Below, in pieces: positions 12,115-23,100 of a stretch of DNA of 64,000 nt (positions within the stretch are counted from its first letter, which is position 1; every line of letters starts with the position of its first letter). The notes under the pieces are model-generated. The model did no database searches. It was not told where the DNA came from and saw only the letters and a program-made list of their open reading frames with translations. The position numbers were made by a program, and so were the translations under genes. This DNA comes from Chaunax sp. Z400 (taxonomy: Eukaryota > Chordata > Actinopteri > Lophiiformes > Chaunacidae), in contig CM075184.1 of the NCBI GenBank assembly GCA_037577475.1, forward strand, positions 2,161,001-2,225,000. The letters are read 5' to 3'.

Positions 12115-12345
12115 TTACCTCCACCAAGGAGGTTATGTGATTGGTTCGGACTGTTTGTTTGTTAGCAGGATTACGCAAAAACTAATGGACGGATTTGCAT
12201 GAAATTTACACCAAAGATGGAACCTAGCATATCCTTGAGGTGATTGCATTTTGATAATGATCTGGATCAGGATCAGGATCTGGGAATTGTTTCTGCTGGA
12301 ATAACAATTATGTTGAGGATTGTTGGGCCTTGGCAGAGGTTTGTT
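12115..12345. repeat. MITE-like interspersed repeat
   Basis: Begins 'acctccaccaaggaggttat', contains 'gttagcaggattacgcaaaa' and 'tggacggatttgcatgaaat', and ends 'gggccttggcagaggtttg', so the two ends form a rough inverted repeat. This wording belongs to a very common non-coding repeat of fish genomes. Related debris occurs at about 2010-2160, 9990-10290 and 23140-23235. Confidence 0.6.
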
Positions 12346-12640
12346 TGTCTCTTGTTAATCTGTTTGGATGTTCTGTCTTCTGTCAGCTTCAGGGGTCACA
12401 GCAGTAGAAGAGGTATTTCTTTTAATTTGGTGAAGTAGAAATACCACAATGTAAGAGTAGAAAGCACTCAGAGAGCTCGTGCCTTCACCAACGCCTTTGT
12501 CAGTAAAACTGGCCAATCATAAAATAGTTTAACCCTTGTGCCTCACGAGGGACATTTTTCTCTTTTCACTTTTTATAATTGTGGCTGTAATAATGAATAT
12601 GGCATCAATTTTGGTAAGGGTGTGCATTTAAGTGGGTATT

Positions 12641-13050
12641 TGTTAGCCTGTTGGAGTAACTAACACTAATGTTAACCTGTTAGAAAAGCTAACACTGATG
12701 TTAACCTGTTAGAAAAGCTAACACTGATGTTAGCCTGTTGGAGTAGCTAACAGTCATGTTAACCTGTTAGAAAAGCTAACACTGATGTTAGCCTGTTGGA
12801 GTAGCTAACAGTCATGTTAACCTGTTAGAAAAGCTAACACTGATGTTAGCCTGTTGGAGTAGCTAACGCTGATGTTAACCTGTTAGAAAAGCTAACACTG
12901 ATGTTAGCCTGTTGGAGTAGCTAACAGTAATATTAACCTGTTAGAAAAGCTAACACTGATATTAGCCTGTTGGAGTAGCTAACACTGATGTTAACCTGTT
13001 AGAAAAGCTAACACTGATGTTAGCCTGTTGGAGTAGCTAATGCTGATGTT
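12641..13050. repeat. 29/58-bp minisatellite upstream of IL-17A/F copy 2
   Basis: Two alternating 29-base half-units, one with 'gttagcctgttggagtagct' and one with 'gttaacctgttagaaaagct', make a 58-base higher-order unit repeated about seven times. It ends about 1.06 kb before the start codon of IL-17A/F copy 2. Confidence 0.92.
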
Positions 13051-13402
13051 GACATTTAGGAATTGGATATTCCCTTTCTAAGTATTTGGGGTATTTTTCT
13101 GTACAGAGGTCTTGAATGATGATGTCACCCTCCTGATGTCACAGCTGAGTGTGGGCAGGTTTACTGTACACTACAGGTGGAGTTTACCAGTGTGTGTGAA
13201 AAGTGTTGACAGCTTTGATGGTTAATCCATTTTAAACTGGTGATTTATCAGGTTAATGTGTTTGGTTTCCTCACACTCACTCAAACCAGGTCAGAGCCCT
13301 CGATGCTTAGAAACCCCCCAGTTCAAACCTCACAGTCGACCACATCACACAGAAAACCACAAACCCGCTGTGATGTCACAGCGAGGGGCGGGACCACAGG
13401 TT

Positions 13403-13412
13403 CCATATATGG
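13403..13412. promoter_or_regulatory. Perfect CArG box upstream of IL-17A/F copy 2
   Basis: CCATATATGG fits the SRF-binding consensus CC(A/T)6GG and is palindromic. A GC box (GGGGCGGG) lies just before it at about 13385-13392. It is 700 bases upstream of the ATG. Sequence match only. Confidence 0.3.
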
Positions 13413-14112
13413 AAACAGGAAGCTGAAGACCAGCCTCTGTCTCCATGTGGGAATTCATTAAATGACTTAAATCAGTGTAAATTATTTATTATTATATCAT
13501 TATTATAGGGTAGAACTGTTGTTTTAAGAAGCCAATGTGTTTTTGATTTAAAAAAATGATTATATACTATGTTATATATCACTAGCAAAAGGAAGTTTGA
13601 CACATCCTAATTGAATGTATGAAGCTAAAGATAGATACCAGGATAAAACACAAAAATGTCAGACTATCAGTGATATAATTTCATCATTTGTAGTCACTAA
13701 TTTTAGTTTTTATAATCATATTATTCAAACGGGAATAAAAGGAAAACTAATAAGTCCTTCCTCCTCCCTCTCCTTCCCTAACTCCCTCTCTCCTTCCCTA
13801 GAGGTCTTCAATAAAAGAAATAGAGTGAATTATTCAATCCAATGATGTTTTATGATCATTTTAGATGTTTCCCTCAAACTTCAATAGAATGTAAAACAAA
13901 GTGTTTGTGAATCAGAACAACTGTGGTCTCTGTGGTACTGTCTGTCTATAGATATTATCTGTGAACTAAACGAGTCACAAAGTGTCGATGGAGTCCTCAT
14001 ATCTGCAGCGGCAGCAGGAATCTCCCTCCTTTCTGCTCATCGATCTCTCATCAGATCATAAATCCATCTGAACTCAGAGTGTCACACAGAAGCTGGACCC
14101 GACCAGGACGAC

Positions 14113-17100
14113 ATGAAGCTGGGACACGGCTTCTGCTCTCTGCTGGTAAGCATCAACTTTATTAACAACACAAACTGATGACAAACGCCAACACCTCTGA
14201 TAACTCAACCAGAGTAAGTGAGAAATTAATGGTTAATATGTAACTGATAAAAATCAGTACGAGTAACAAAATGATACGTTCATATCTTTAATTTATTTTC
14301 TACAGTGTGGGAGGAGTCTGTGAAGCTTAAAATGCTCTGTATTTACACCAGAATGGGATCCATTTCAATCCAACATCACTTAAAATGAACCCAGTTAAAC
14401 AAATAATACAGTAAAATACAAAATTTACCAATACATTTTCACCATCATTAAATGATGACCACTCTGCGTTCCATAAACGGGACACACCGCTCCATACCGA
14501 TGTTTACACAGGCGCCGCGACGCTTTCCTGTCCCCCTCTCTGCCCGTCCTTCTTCATACACTTCACCGCCACAGGAAAAGTCATCCTCACCGATAACTAC
14601 CCCCTCAACAAGTTCCGAGTCTTCACTCTCAACTCCCCCCCCCACACTCATAATCGGGGACTCCATTACCAGAAACATCCGCTTCTTCAACGCAGTAACA
14701 CATTGTTTTCCCGGAGCAACAGTCCCGATCATCGGGCAAAGCCTCCAGACCTGCTGCTCACACTGCTGTCCTCTATACACAGAATTACTGTTCATGTTGG
14801 CTGTGTTGATGCTGCTTTACGGCGGTCTGAGTTGACTAAAACTGAATTCAACAATCTGCCTTCGTATTTATTATTATTATTATTCCGTATTTTCGGAAGT
14901 GGGCCACTTCCTCCTCACAGCTGTGGGTCAGAGAGGTTTAACAGAGGACTCTCCCTCCACACTTGCAGTCTGCTTGCAGGGCTTACAATGTAGGCTTCAT
15001 TGACAATTTTAATCTGTTTTGGTGTTGCCAATCCCTCTTTATGAGAGATGGTATCCATCCATTATCCTATCGGCTAATTTGCAGCATGCTGTGCAAACTC
15101 ACCCACGTGACTGACTGTCACAACCACACAGCTCACCACACACAGCTGCCTCCCTCTTCCTCTACGGAGCTCCCTGAAGTTTTATCCAGCCTTGTTTTAA
15201 ATTATGACAAAATTGTTCTTTGTGGTGATTTAAATATCCATATTGATGAGGTCTCCAATGCCCTTGCCACTGATTTTTCAAATATCACAAGATCTGTTAA
15301 CTTTCTACAACATGTATCCGGCCAAACTCATAACCGTGGCCATACTTTGGATCTTGTTTTTAGCTTGGGCCTGACAACACCATTTATAGAGATCTTGGAA
15401 ATGTTTATATCTGATCACCAATGTATTGCTTTTACCTGTGAGTTACCGCCTGCTGGCACTGCCTCATCCCGTCCTAAGTGAGCTCGCGTTTTTAATGATT
15501 ATACTGCTGCTAAATTCTGCACTCTGTTTAACTCCCTTGACAATGCACTACCTGATCTCTCAAATATTAATGATTGGCTCAGTTCTTTTAATTCTATGTG
15601 TTCCTTGTCTCTTGATCGTATAGCTCCCCTAAAGACGAGACTAAACTCCAAGACTAGGAAACAGGCCTGGCTAAATGACAGTGTTCATGCTTACAGTATA
15701 AAAAAAAATGCAGGAAAGCTGAGCGTTGTTGGATGAAATCAGGTCTCCAGGTTCATTTTGGTGCCATGAAAGAATCTATACGTCTTTTTAATAGAATGTC
15801 AAAAGAGGCTAGAACACAATATTTTTCTGCACTGATTTCTGCCCACCAGAACAACCTCAGATTTATTTTCAACACAGTTGATCAGCTGGTAAACCCAGCC
15901 CCTCTTTGTGTCCCTGTTGATTGTGACGCCGACTGTGAAATGTTTTTACGGCAATTCTCTGATAAGGTGGAATCAATCAGGCGTAATTATTACACCTAAT
16001 CCTGCTTTTTCAGATGTTGTCCACCCACACCGGGATACCCTGAGCACTTTTCCCCCCACTCCTCTGTCTGAACTGCTGGTAGTAATGGCACATATGATAA
16101 TATCCTCTAGCCCTCTGGACATAATTCCCACTAAGTTTTTATTTGAAATATTGGAATGTATTGCACCCTATTTGCTTTTAATTTTTAACAGCTCACTGAT
16201 TAATGGCTGTATCCTTATTTTAAAATCCAACCATTGCTAAAGAAACCTGGACTTGACCAAACCATCCTTGATAACTACCGCCCAATTTCTAAATTGCTGT
16301 TTATCTCCAAGATTCTGGAAAAAATTGTCTCAAAACAGCTCCTTGCTGCAATGTAACAAAATTATATATTTGAGAAGTTCCATTCTGGCTTTTGACAATG
16401 TCACAGCACTGAGACAGCCCTCTTAAAAGTAACAAATGACCTTGAGTGCTGATAATGGTATGTGCTCTATTGTTGTGCTGCTTGATGTAAGTGCAGCATT
16501 CAACACCATAGATCACATCATTCTCCTTGACAGACTGAGGCATTGGGTGGGCATAACTGGCACTGCACTGGAGTGGTTCTCATCTTACCTATCTAACAGG
16601 AAGTTTTGTGTGTCCTCAAATAATTTCATGTCCTCACTCTCTAATGTCAAGTATAGTGTGCCACAAGGGTCTATCCTGGGGCCAATACTGTTTTCCCTAT
16701 ACATGCTCCCCCTCGGTGACGTCATCAGCAGACATGGTAATTCTTTCCACTGTTATGCAGATATCTCACAGTTGTACCTCCCTCTGAAGCCCACCGACCT
16801 TGGTAAGCTGAATTACCTACATGACTGCTTAAAGGTATACTCCCACTCAACTAACAGCCTAGGCGTACAAAATGCATTCCACCTAAAATGTCTTCCTGTC
16901 TCTTAAGCATAAACCAACCGTGTGTCCAGATTTAGATTTTAGTAGCTCCCATTGATCCTTCTGCTCTCCAGTATTTACCAGTTTTGCTCTCTGTTTCTTT
17001 TGTTTTAATACTCTACACCTTTTCCTCACTATCTGTTATTTTAGGTCATCCACACTTCCGTGTTCTCCATGTACTTGCAGATTTAAAACTGCTGTGCTTG

Positions 17101-19335
17101 CGCGTGGGGCCCTGCGTGCCTGGAAATCTGGGGAGGCCCTTGAGGAAGACGTGCCATTCCCGAATTTCAAAATGGCGCATTGTTTACTTTGTATTTTTCA
17201 CCCTACACCAGCTTAAAATCTGAATCGTTCTCTGTATTCCGCTGTGCTAAAAATTTGACCGTTATATCAGGCTGTAGAATAACCTTCATCCTACTGAATA
17301 CAAATATTGTGGTTACTTTAAAAATTCTTCACACACCTTGAGAAGGAAAATACTGAGTGGGAGTATACCTTTAATTGACATCCAAAATTTGACGTCAGTT
17401 AACTTTCTTCATTTAAACACAAACAGAACAGAAATCTTAGTAATTGGGCCCCAGCAAGCTACCAAAGTATTACTGCCATCTACTGGTCACCTGTCTGAAT
17501 ACATTAAGCCTGTTGTAAGAAATCTTGGCTTGTTTGACAGCAATCAAAGCTTCGACAATCACGTTACAAAGCTTGTGCAATCTTATTTTTATCACCTCCG
17601 CAATATCACCAAAATTAGTCCTTTTTTAAATCATAGAGATGCTGCATTTATCTGCTCACGCCTTGATTACTATAACAGCCTTTTTACTTACTTACTTACT
17701 CAGCAAAAAAACTTTCAAAAGACTACAGATGGTACAGAACTCAGCTGCCAGGCTTTTAACTAGGACTAAGATCCAGGATCACATCACTCCTGTTTTAGCT
17801 TCGCTACACTGGCTCCCAGTTTGTTTTAGGATTGATTATAAGATTTTATTGATTAATTTTAAGGCTCTTAATGACCTGGCCCCAGAATATATTGCAGATC
17901 TTTTAATTCCTTATGAACCTCTGCGCAGTTTGAGATCCTCAGGCAGAGGTCTGCTATATGTTCCAGAGTCTAGGCTGAAAACTAAAGGGGACAGAGCCTT
18001 TGCTATCAGGGCCCCAAGGCTCTGGAATGACCTGCCTGAAGAAATAAGGCTGTCCGAGTCAGTGTCATTGTTCAAGTCTCGTCTTAAAACCTATTTTTAC
18101 CGTAAGGCTTTTCCTGATTTTACCTGAGTTGTGTAGCCTTTGACTATTAGTTTTAATCTTATTGTCCTGGTTTTATCTGAAATTTTTAATTTTGTGTTTT
18201 TATATCTCCTGTTATATTTTATTGTTTTAAATTCTTAATCCTTTGTTTTACTCTCCATATTTTTAGCATGGTTTCATTTGTTATGTTTTATTGTAAAGCA
18301 CTTTGTAATGGTGTTTGGAAAGGTGCTAAATAAATAAAGTTATTATTATTATTAAAATTCTACCATGAACTGAGGCTCAACATGATCTTACACACAAAAG
18401 TCAGTTTAATAAAGATTTTTTTAAATAAATTAACAAAATTCATAAGAAACTTCCCACAGTTACACTAATACTTTAGTGTAAAAGAGAAAATATCACATTT
18501 CAACTAACAGTTAAAATCTCCCCTCTGTTCAGGTATGTTGTGGTGCATTGTGGATCATCTGCTCCTCCTCCAGGGTTAAAGCTCTTCCTCCTCCTGGTTG
18601 TGACTCCAGGTTGGTGTTCTCCTCAGAGGTGTCCTCCTCCTCTGAAGGAAACGGGGACATCCACAGCAGGTCTCTGTCTCCGTGGAGCTGGAGGTCAGTC
18701 AGAAAACAGAGGGTGAACCTTGGCCAAAGCCACTGCCACTAAAACCTGAACCATCAGGAAACAAAGTAAAACCCACCCCTAAACCTTATCGACCCAAACC
18801 CGGGCCAAGATCCACCGCGGCACAGGATTTCATCAAAATCTGTTCACAAGTTTTAGAGATAAACAAACAAACATGGTGATCACATGACCTTCACCTCACA
18901 TTGGCGGCTGTAAATATTATTTCATTAATTAATTGAAAGATAATTAACAATAAACTGATGATCGATCATTTTTCATGTAAAAATATTTCATAGTTTCAGT
19001 AAAATGTGTTTAATTTTCATTTATTTGTTTAACAATTATTAAAAAAAAAGTGATAGTCATTAATTAAAGTCGTCTCTGTTACGTTCAGGTCGTCTACAGA
19101 GAAGAACCGGATCCCCTCCACAATCTGGGAGGCTAAGTGCAAAAGCAGCATCTGTTCTAGTCCCAACCACGGACAGACAGATGGACGCAACCTGAACTCA
19201 ATCCCCGTCTACCAGAACATCCTGGTCCTGTACCGGCAGGACGCTAGACACTGCTACACCGCCAGCTACCAATCTGTGGCTGTCGGCTGTACCTGCATCT
19301 GGGCCAAAATCAACCAAAACGGAACCAGGACCTGA
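14113..19335 (+). CDS. il17a/f: Interleukin-17A/F-like cytokine, copy 2
   Basis: Secreted IL-17 family cytokine. Three coding exons: 14113-14145 (11 codons), 18533-18693 and 19089-19335 (stop TGA 19333-19335), 146 residues. Donors CTG/gtaagc and AG/gtcagt and acceptors ctgttcag and acgttcag keep phase, and introns sit where they do in copy 1. Residues 1-25 form a signal peptide. Exon 2 ends with RSLSPWSWR, the family SPW motif. Exon 3 carries WEAKCKSSIC, ARHC and VGCTC: the four knot cysteines plus the second extra one, and exon 2 has the first extra cysteine (PPPGCDSR), so the full six-cysteine IL-17A/F pattern is kept. A sequon (NGT) lies near the C-terminus. The first intron is 4.4 kb because it contains an L2 LINE. 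AATAAA at 19401-19406 is the likely polyadenylation signal. The receptor gene begins about 0.8 kb downstream on the same strand. Confidence 0.94.
14448..18355 (+). mobile_element. Decayed L2-clade LINE in the first intron of IL-17A/F copy 2
   Basis: Sense-oriented non-LTR retrotransposon. In order: an ORF1 piece (14452-14835) with a proline/serine-rich start and the GDS-type esterase motif LIIGDSITRNIRFF; the esterase C-terminus (14963-15080, GFIDNFNLFW, DGIHP); the C-terminal half of the endonuclease (15180-15480, GDLNIHID, ISDH); a linker (15733-16000); a reverse transcriptase (16240-16906, VPQGSILGPILFSLYM); and the C-terminal region (17338-18127, ASLHWLPV, RAPRLWNDLPEEIR). Most of the endonuclease N-terminus is missing. 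The catalytic YADD reads YADI (16754-16765) and many frameshifts and stops are present, so it is inactive. The 3' end has 'aaagcactttgtaatggtg', then an ATT tail. Confidence 0.93.
17473..17486 (-). promoter_or_regulatory. CTCF core motif match within the L2 LINE
   Basis: The minus strand reads CCAGTAGATGGCAG, fitting CCASYAGRKGGCRS at every position. It lies in the first intron of IL-17A/F copy 2, within the L2 C-terminal coding region. Occupancy unknown. Confidence 0.35.
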
Positions 19336-19400
19336 ACCTGAAGCATCTTAATCACAAACAGAAACTCAATTTAAAAAAAAAAAAAGATTTTTATTTAACA

Positions 19401-19406
19401 AATAAA
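19401..19406 (+). terminator. Polyadenylation signal of IL-17A/F copy 2
   Basis: AATAAA, 66 bases after the stop codon and just after an A-rich run; a second one lies near 19457. Confidence 0.55.
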
Positions 19407-19823
19407 AAAGCACTTTAAAATTGAATCATCCTGTTTAAACTGAAGATCTGAACCTCATAAATAAACCTATAGGATCACGTTGTTGCTTAAAGTGTCTCCT
19501 GTCCAGAATCCACCCAGCGGAACAGGAAGTTCAAAGGTTCTGGATGGATCCAGGTTCTAGGTGTTGTTATGGTGACAGAATGTAAATACAGGTGATGTGA
19601 CCTGCAGACGGTAATGGTTGGTTTCTGAAGCCACTGAGAGAAAAAAATACTGTAAACAAACCAAAATAAACAGAATTTGTGCTGAAGAAATAAAAAAGTG
19701 AAACTATTGTGTCATTTTAGTGTAACGGTGTTGTTCACTAGGGAGGTGTGTGTCAGCGTCAGCAGTGTGTTGAATCTCATGACGACGCAAATCAGCTAGA
19801 ATTATCTGAAAACAAGAGGACAT

Positions 19824-19825
<2 letters not shown>

Positions 19826-19865
<40 letters not shown>

Positions 19866-19870
19866 TGTGT

Positions 19871-19947
<77 letters not shown>

Positions 19948-19980
19948 TGTGTGTGAGTGTGTGTGTCAGTGTGTGTGTGT
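19826..19980. repeat. GT/CA microsatellite between il17a/f and the receptor gene
   Basis: About 155 bases of (GT)n with occasional GA interruptions, 170 bases upstream of the proposed receptor start. Apparent histidine-threonine reading frames on the minus strand are simply this repeat. The rest of 19336-20150 shows only the cytokine 3' UTR and the presumed promoter of the next gene. Confidence 0.95.
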
Positions 19981-20150
19981 TTTGCCATGACTGTGACAGT
20001 CATCAGCGATCTCACACAGCACCAGAGCTCACAAACCAAACGGCTTCGAACAGGAAACAGGAAATGTCTCTGGCGGTGTAACGACAGCTTAGAGACTCAG
20101 GGGCGTCGCCGTTACACCTCAGGTGTGCCGCTCTCTTGTCCTGCCACTCA

Positions 20151-23100
20151 ATGTCCAACTCAGGATCATCTCCCATCATGCCTCAGGTGTCGTTCACTCC
20201 TCCCTCGCTGTGCCTCACCTTCCTCCCTCTCCTGGACCGCCTCCTTCCCTCCCTCCCCCCAACCCTGCGAGACATGGACGTCCCCTCTTTGTTTCGGGAG
20301 CGGTTCATCCGGTCCGGGTACCGTCCCGTGGGTCTGTCGTGGCGTTGTTACGCCCTCAGCCTCTTCCAGATCCACAACGAGACTGTGAACGTGTGGAGCC
20401 ATCTGCTGGCCGCCGTCTGTGTGGCGATGAGGTTCATGATGTTCACCGTCCTGCAGGGAGGGGTATGGCCCTGTTTCAGTCCCGTTTGATCTCCTGACGC
20501 TTGAAAGTTTGTGTTTGACCTCTCCTGTCTGACCTTTGACCTCCTCAGGGGATCCTGGGATTTCGGCTGCAGGGTCCTGAAGGTCAGGGTTTTTCTGTGG
20601 ATGCCTCCTCGCTGCCTCTTGTCTTCTACACTTTCTCTGCCGTCATGTACCTGAGCTGCAGGTGAGCCTAAAACAAGCTTTAAATCTGAATACATTTTCT
20701 AAAAATTAAAAAAATATCTCTTCTTTGGTGGTCAGGTGACCTTTTACTTAGCATCATCATCAGGTCAACATTGTAATGTAGTTTATAACCAAATGCACTA
20801 CAGGGAATTAAAAACCCAATTAAAATAAAAAACCTTTTCTGTATTTTTAAAATACAGAAATTCCTCCAACTAATCCCAAATGTTACGTCTGATACGCAAA
20901 GCCAACTGGAATTCGGTGTTTTAGATACTTTATTTGCTCAGTTAGAAAAAAACTGCAGAGTTTTGGGAATCGACCGTCTGCAGAACTGCTGGCTTTTTTC
21001 ATAAATGTAATTCTTTCACTGACTACTTTAAATCCTTACAAACTCTACCCCCTGCTCCTTCCTTTTTTTATTGTATTTATGACCCCACCAAAGGGGGCAT
21101 GGGTCACCCTTGTCCGTCCGTATGTACGTATGTAGAGCTTTTGATGGGGTATAGTCTATTCACATCAATGAAAGTCCACACGGTTTGTAGGGCGTCTGAA
21201 GGTGTGCATCTCATAATCGGTTTCTTCAGTGAGTTTATTTGATCTGACCACATCTGAACTGATTTTTTTAAATGTCATTCTGGAGGTTATGGTCTGTCCA
21301 CATCAACACACATTGAGTTTTTCCAGTATTGGGGGCATCTGTGTCCTTAGACCCAAACTGTCTAGTTATATTTTTTATTTTTCATCTATTTGTTTATTTT
21401 TCTATTTATTTTAATGGTGATGCTTTTTCTTGTACAGAGACTCGTTCTGTAGTTTGTCTTACTGTTCTTATTCTTTGTATCTATATTCTTTATCTCCCAA
21501 TAAAGACAATGACTGCACTGTCCAATGACGGGTCACTGCACAGTAATCAAACACCTGGTGAAGCTAAGATTCATACCGACTCTAACATGAGTTTTGTGGC
21601 TCTGCATCACAGATGGTCTCAAATTGTGCTGAATATGACCAGACTTATCAAGGTTGTATCAAACAGATGTACCATGGAGTGTCCAGTCCAACATTCACAC
21701 TCCTTTAGCTCTGGTTTAGTCTCCACCATCTCCTACAGGAAATATCTGAATCTTTAGCTGCTAAATGCTATGCTAAGCTACACATTGGTGCCAGAGAAGC
21801 TAGAAGCTAACAGAGGCTAACAGCTCTGTAGAGGTGCAGATAGAACTCTGTGGATTCAGAGTGACTGACCCATTGTTAATATTAAATTATTGATGAGCAG
21901 CGGTTACTAATCACCTAGCTACTCGTTGCAGTACCGCGGCTCACCTGTTGCAGTCCCACTCGGAGCTGGCGCATTACTCACTCTTCTTCCTGGACTATGT
22001 GGGCGTGGCCGTCTATCAGTATGGCTGTGCCCTGGCTCTGTGCACGTACAGCTCTGACAGCGCCTGGACACAAAGCATGCTGGGACAGGTGTGTTACCGA
22101 GTGTTACATCCATCCTCAGTGATGGCCTTCAGACATACTGATGATGTCATCTCTAGCAGGTCTTCCTACTGGCCACTGCCATCCTCACCTGGTTCTCCTG
22201 TGCCACCTGCTGTTTTGCGAAGCTTCATTTACGGCGGTCGTACCCGCTCAGCAGGAAACTCTGCCAGGCGCTGCCGATGGGCGTGGCCTACCTGCTGGAC
22301 ATCAGCCCCATCGCCAACCGGCTCTCCACCTGTAGCTGGACAAGCAACTCTGCACTGCCGCTGCACGTTCTACAGGTGGCGCTTCCAACTTTATCAATTC
22401 ATTGAATTTACCTCTGTAATTATTGATGATTTGATATCCAAACATCTGTTAATCAGTTCGTCTGTTTACAAACACCTGAGCAAACATTTTCTCTTGGACA
22501 AAACTGAAACTAAATAAACAAAATACTACAGTGTAAAAAGAAATCATGCAGGAATTTTGTAGAATTAAGTTTTTCTTATTTATTAATTTTAAGTAAATTA
22601 AAGTTAAAATTTAAATTTTTTGTTTTGTTTTCAGGATTCAAAAACATGAGTTTTTCTTCTCACAATGAATGGGTTTGATCAATGTAATATTAATGTTAGC
22701 AGACTTCCCACCATGCATTGCTTAAGAGTTCAATCTCTACTGAGACCCTTCATTTTTATCATTTGAAGAAAACACATTCTGTGTCTTTTTAATATATTTA
22801 AAAACCAGAGGAGACCTCAGTGGAAAAATATCTCCACCAACAGCTGATTAAATTAAACGCCAGTCCAAATTCCAGTTATTAACCTAACCTAATAAAGCTC
22901 TCCATATCACAATCAGCTGACCATGGCCACTGTGTTCAGGGTCTGGAACTGAAATATCAGCCAAGGATCATGCAGAGGAAAAAATATTTTCTATGATGGA
23001 ATGGAATTAGGATAGGAGTGAAAATATTTAGGGTTAGGCCCCTAATAACATTTATGAAACATTATACAATACTTAATATAATGAACAATTACAATTCTTT

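Noticed and set aside
14452..15090. GDS-type esterase as a host gene
   Set aside because: It is followed by endonuclease and reverse transcriptase in the order of an L2 element, whose ORF1 carries such an esterase; the same block recurs at 55.9 kb.
19704..20039. Minus-strand His/Thr-rich frame
   Set aside because: Translation of the GT microsatellite.
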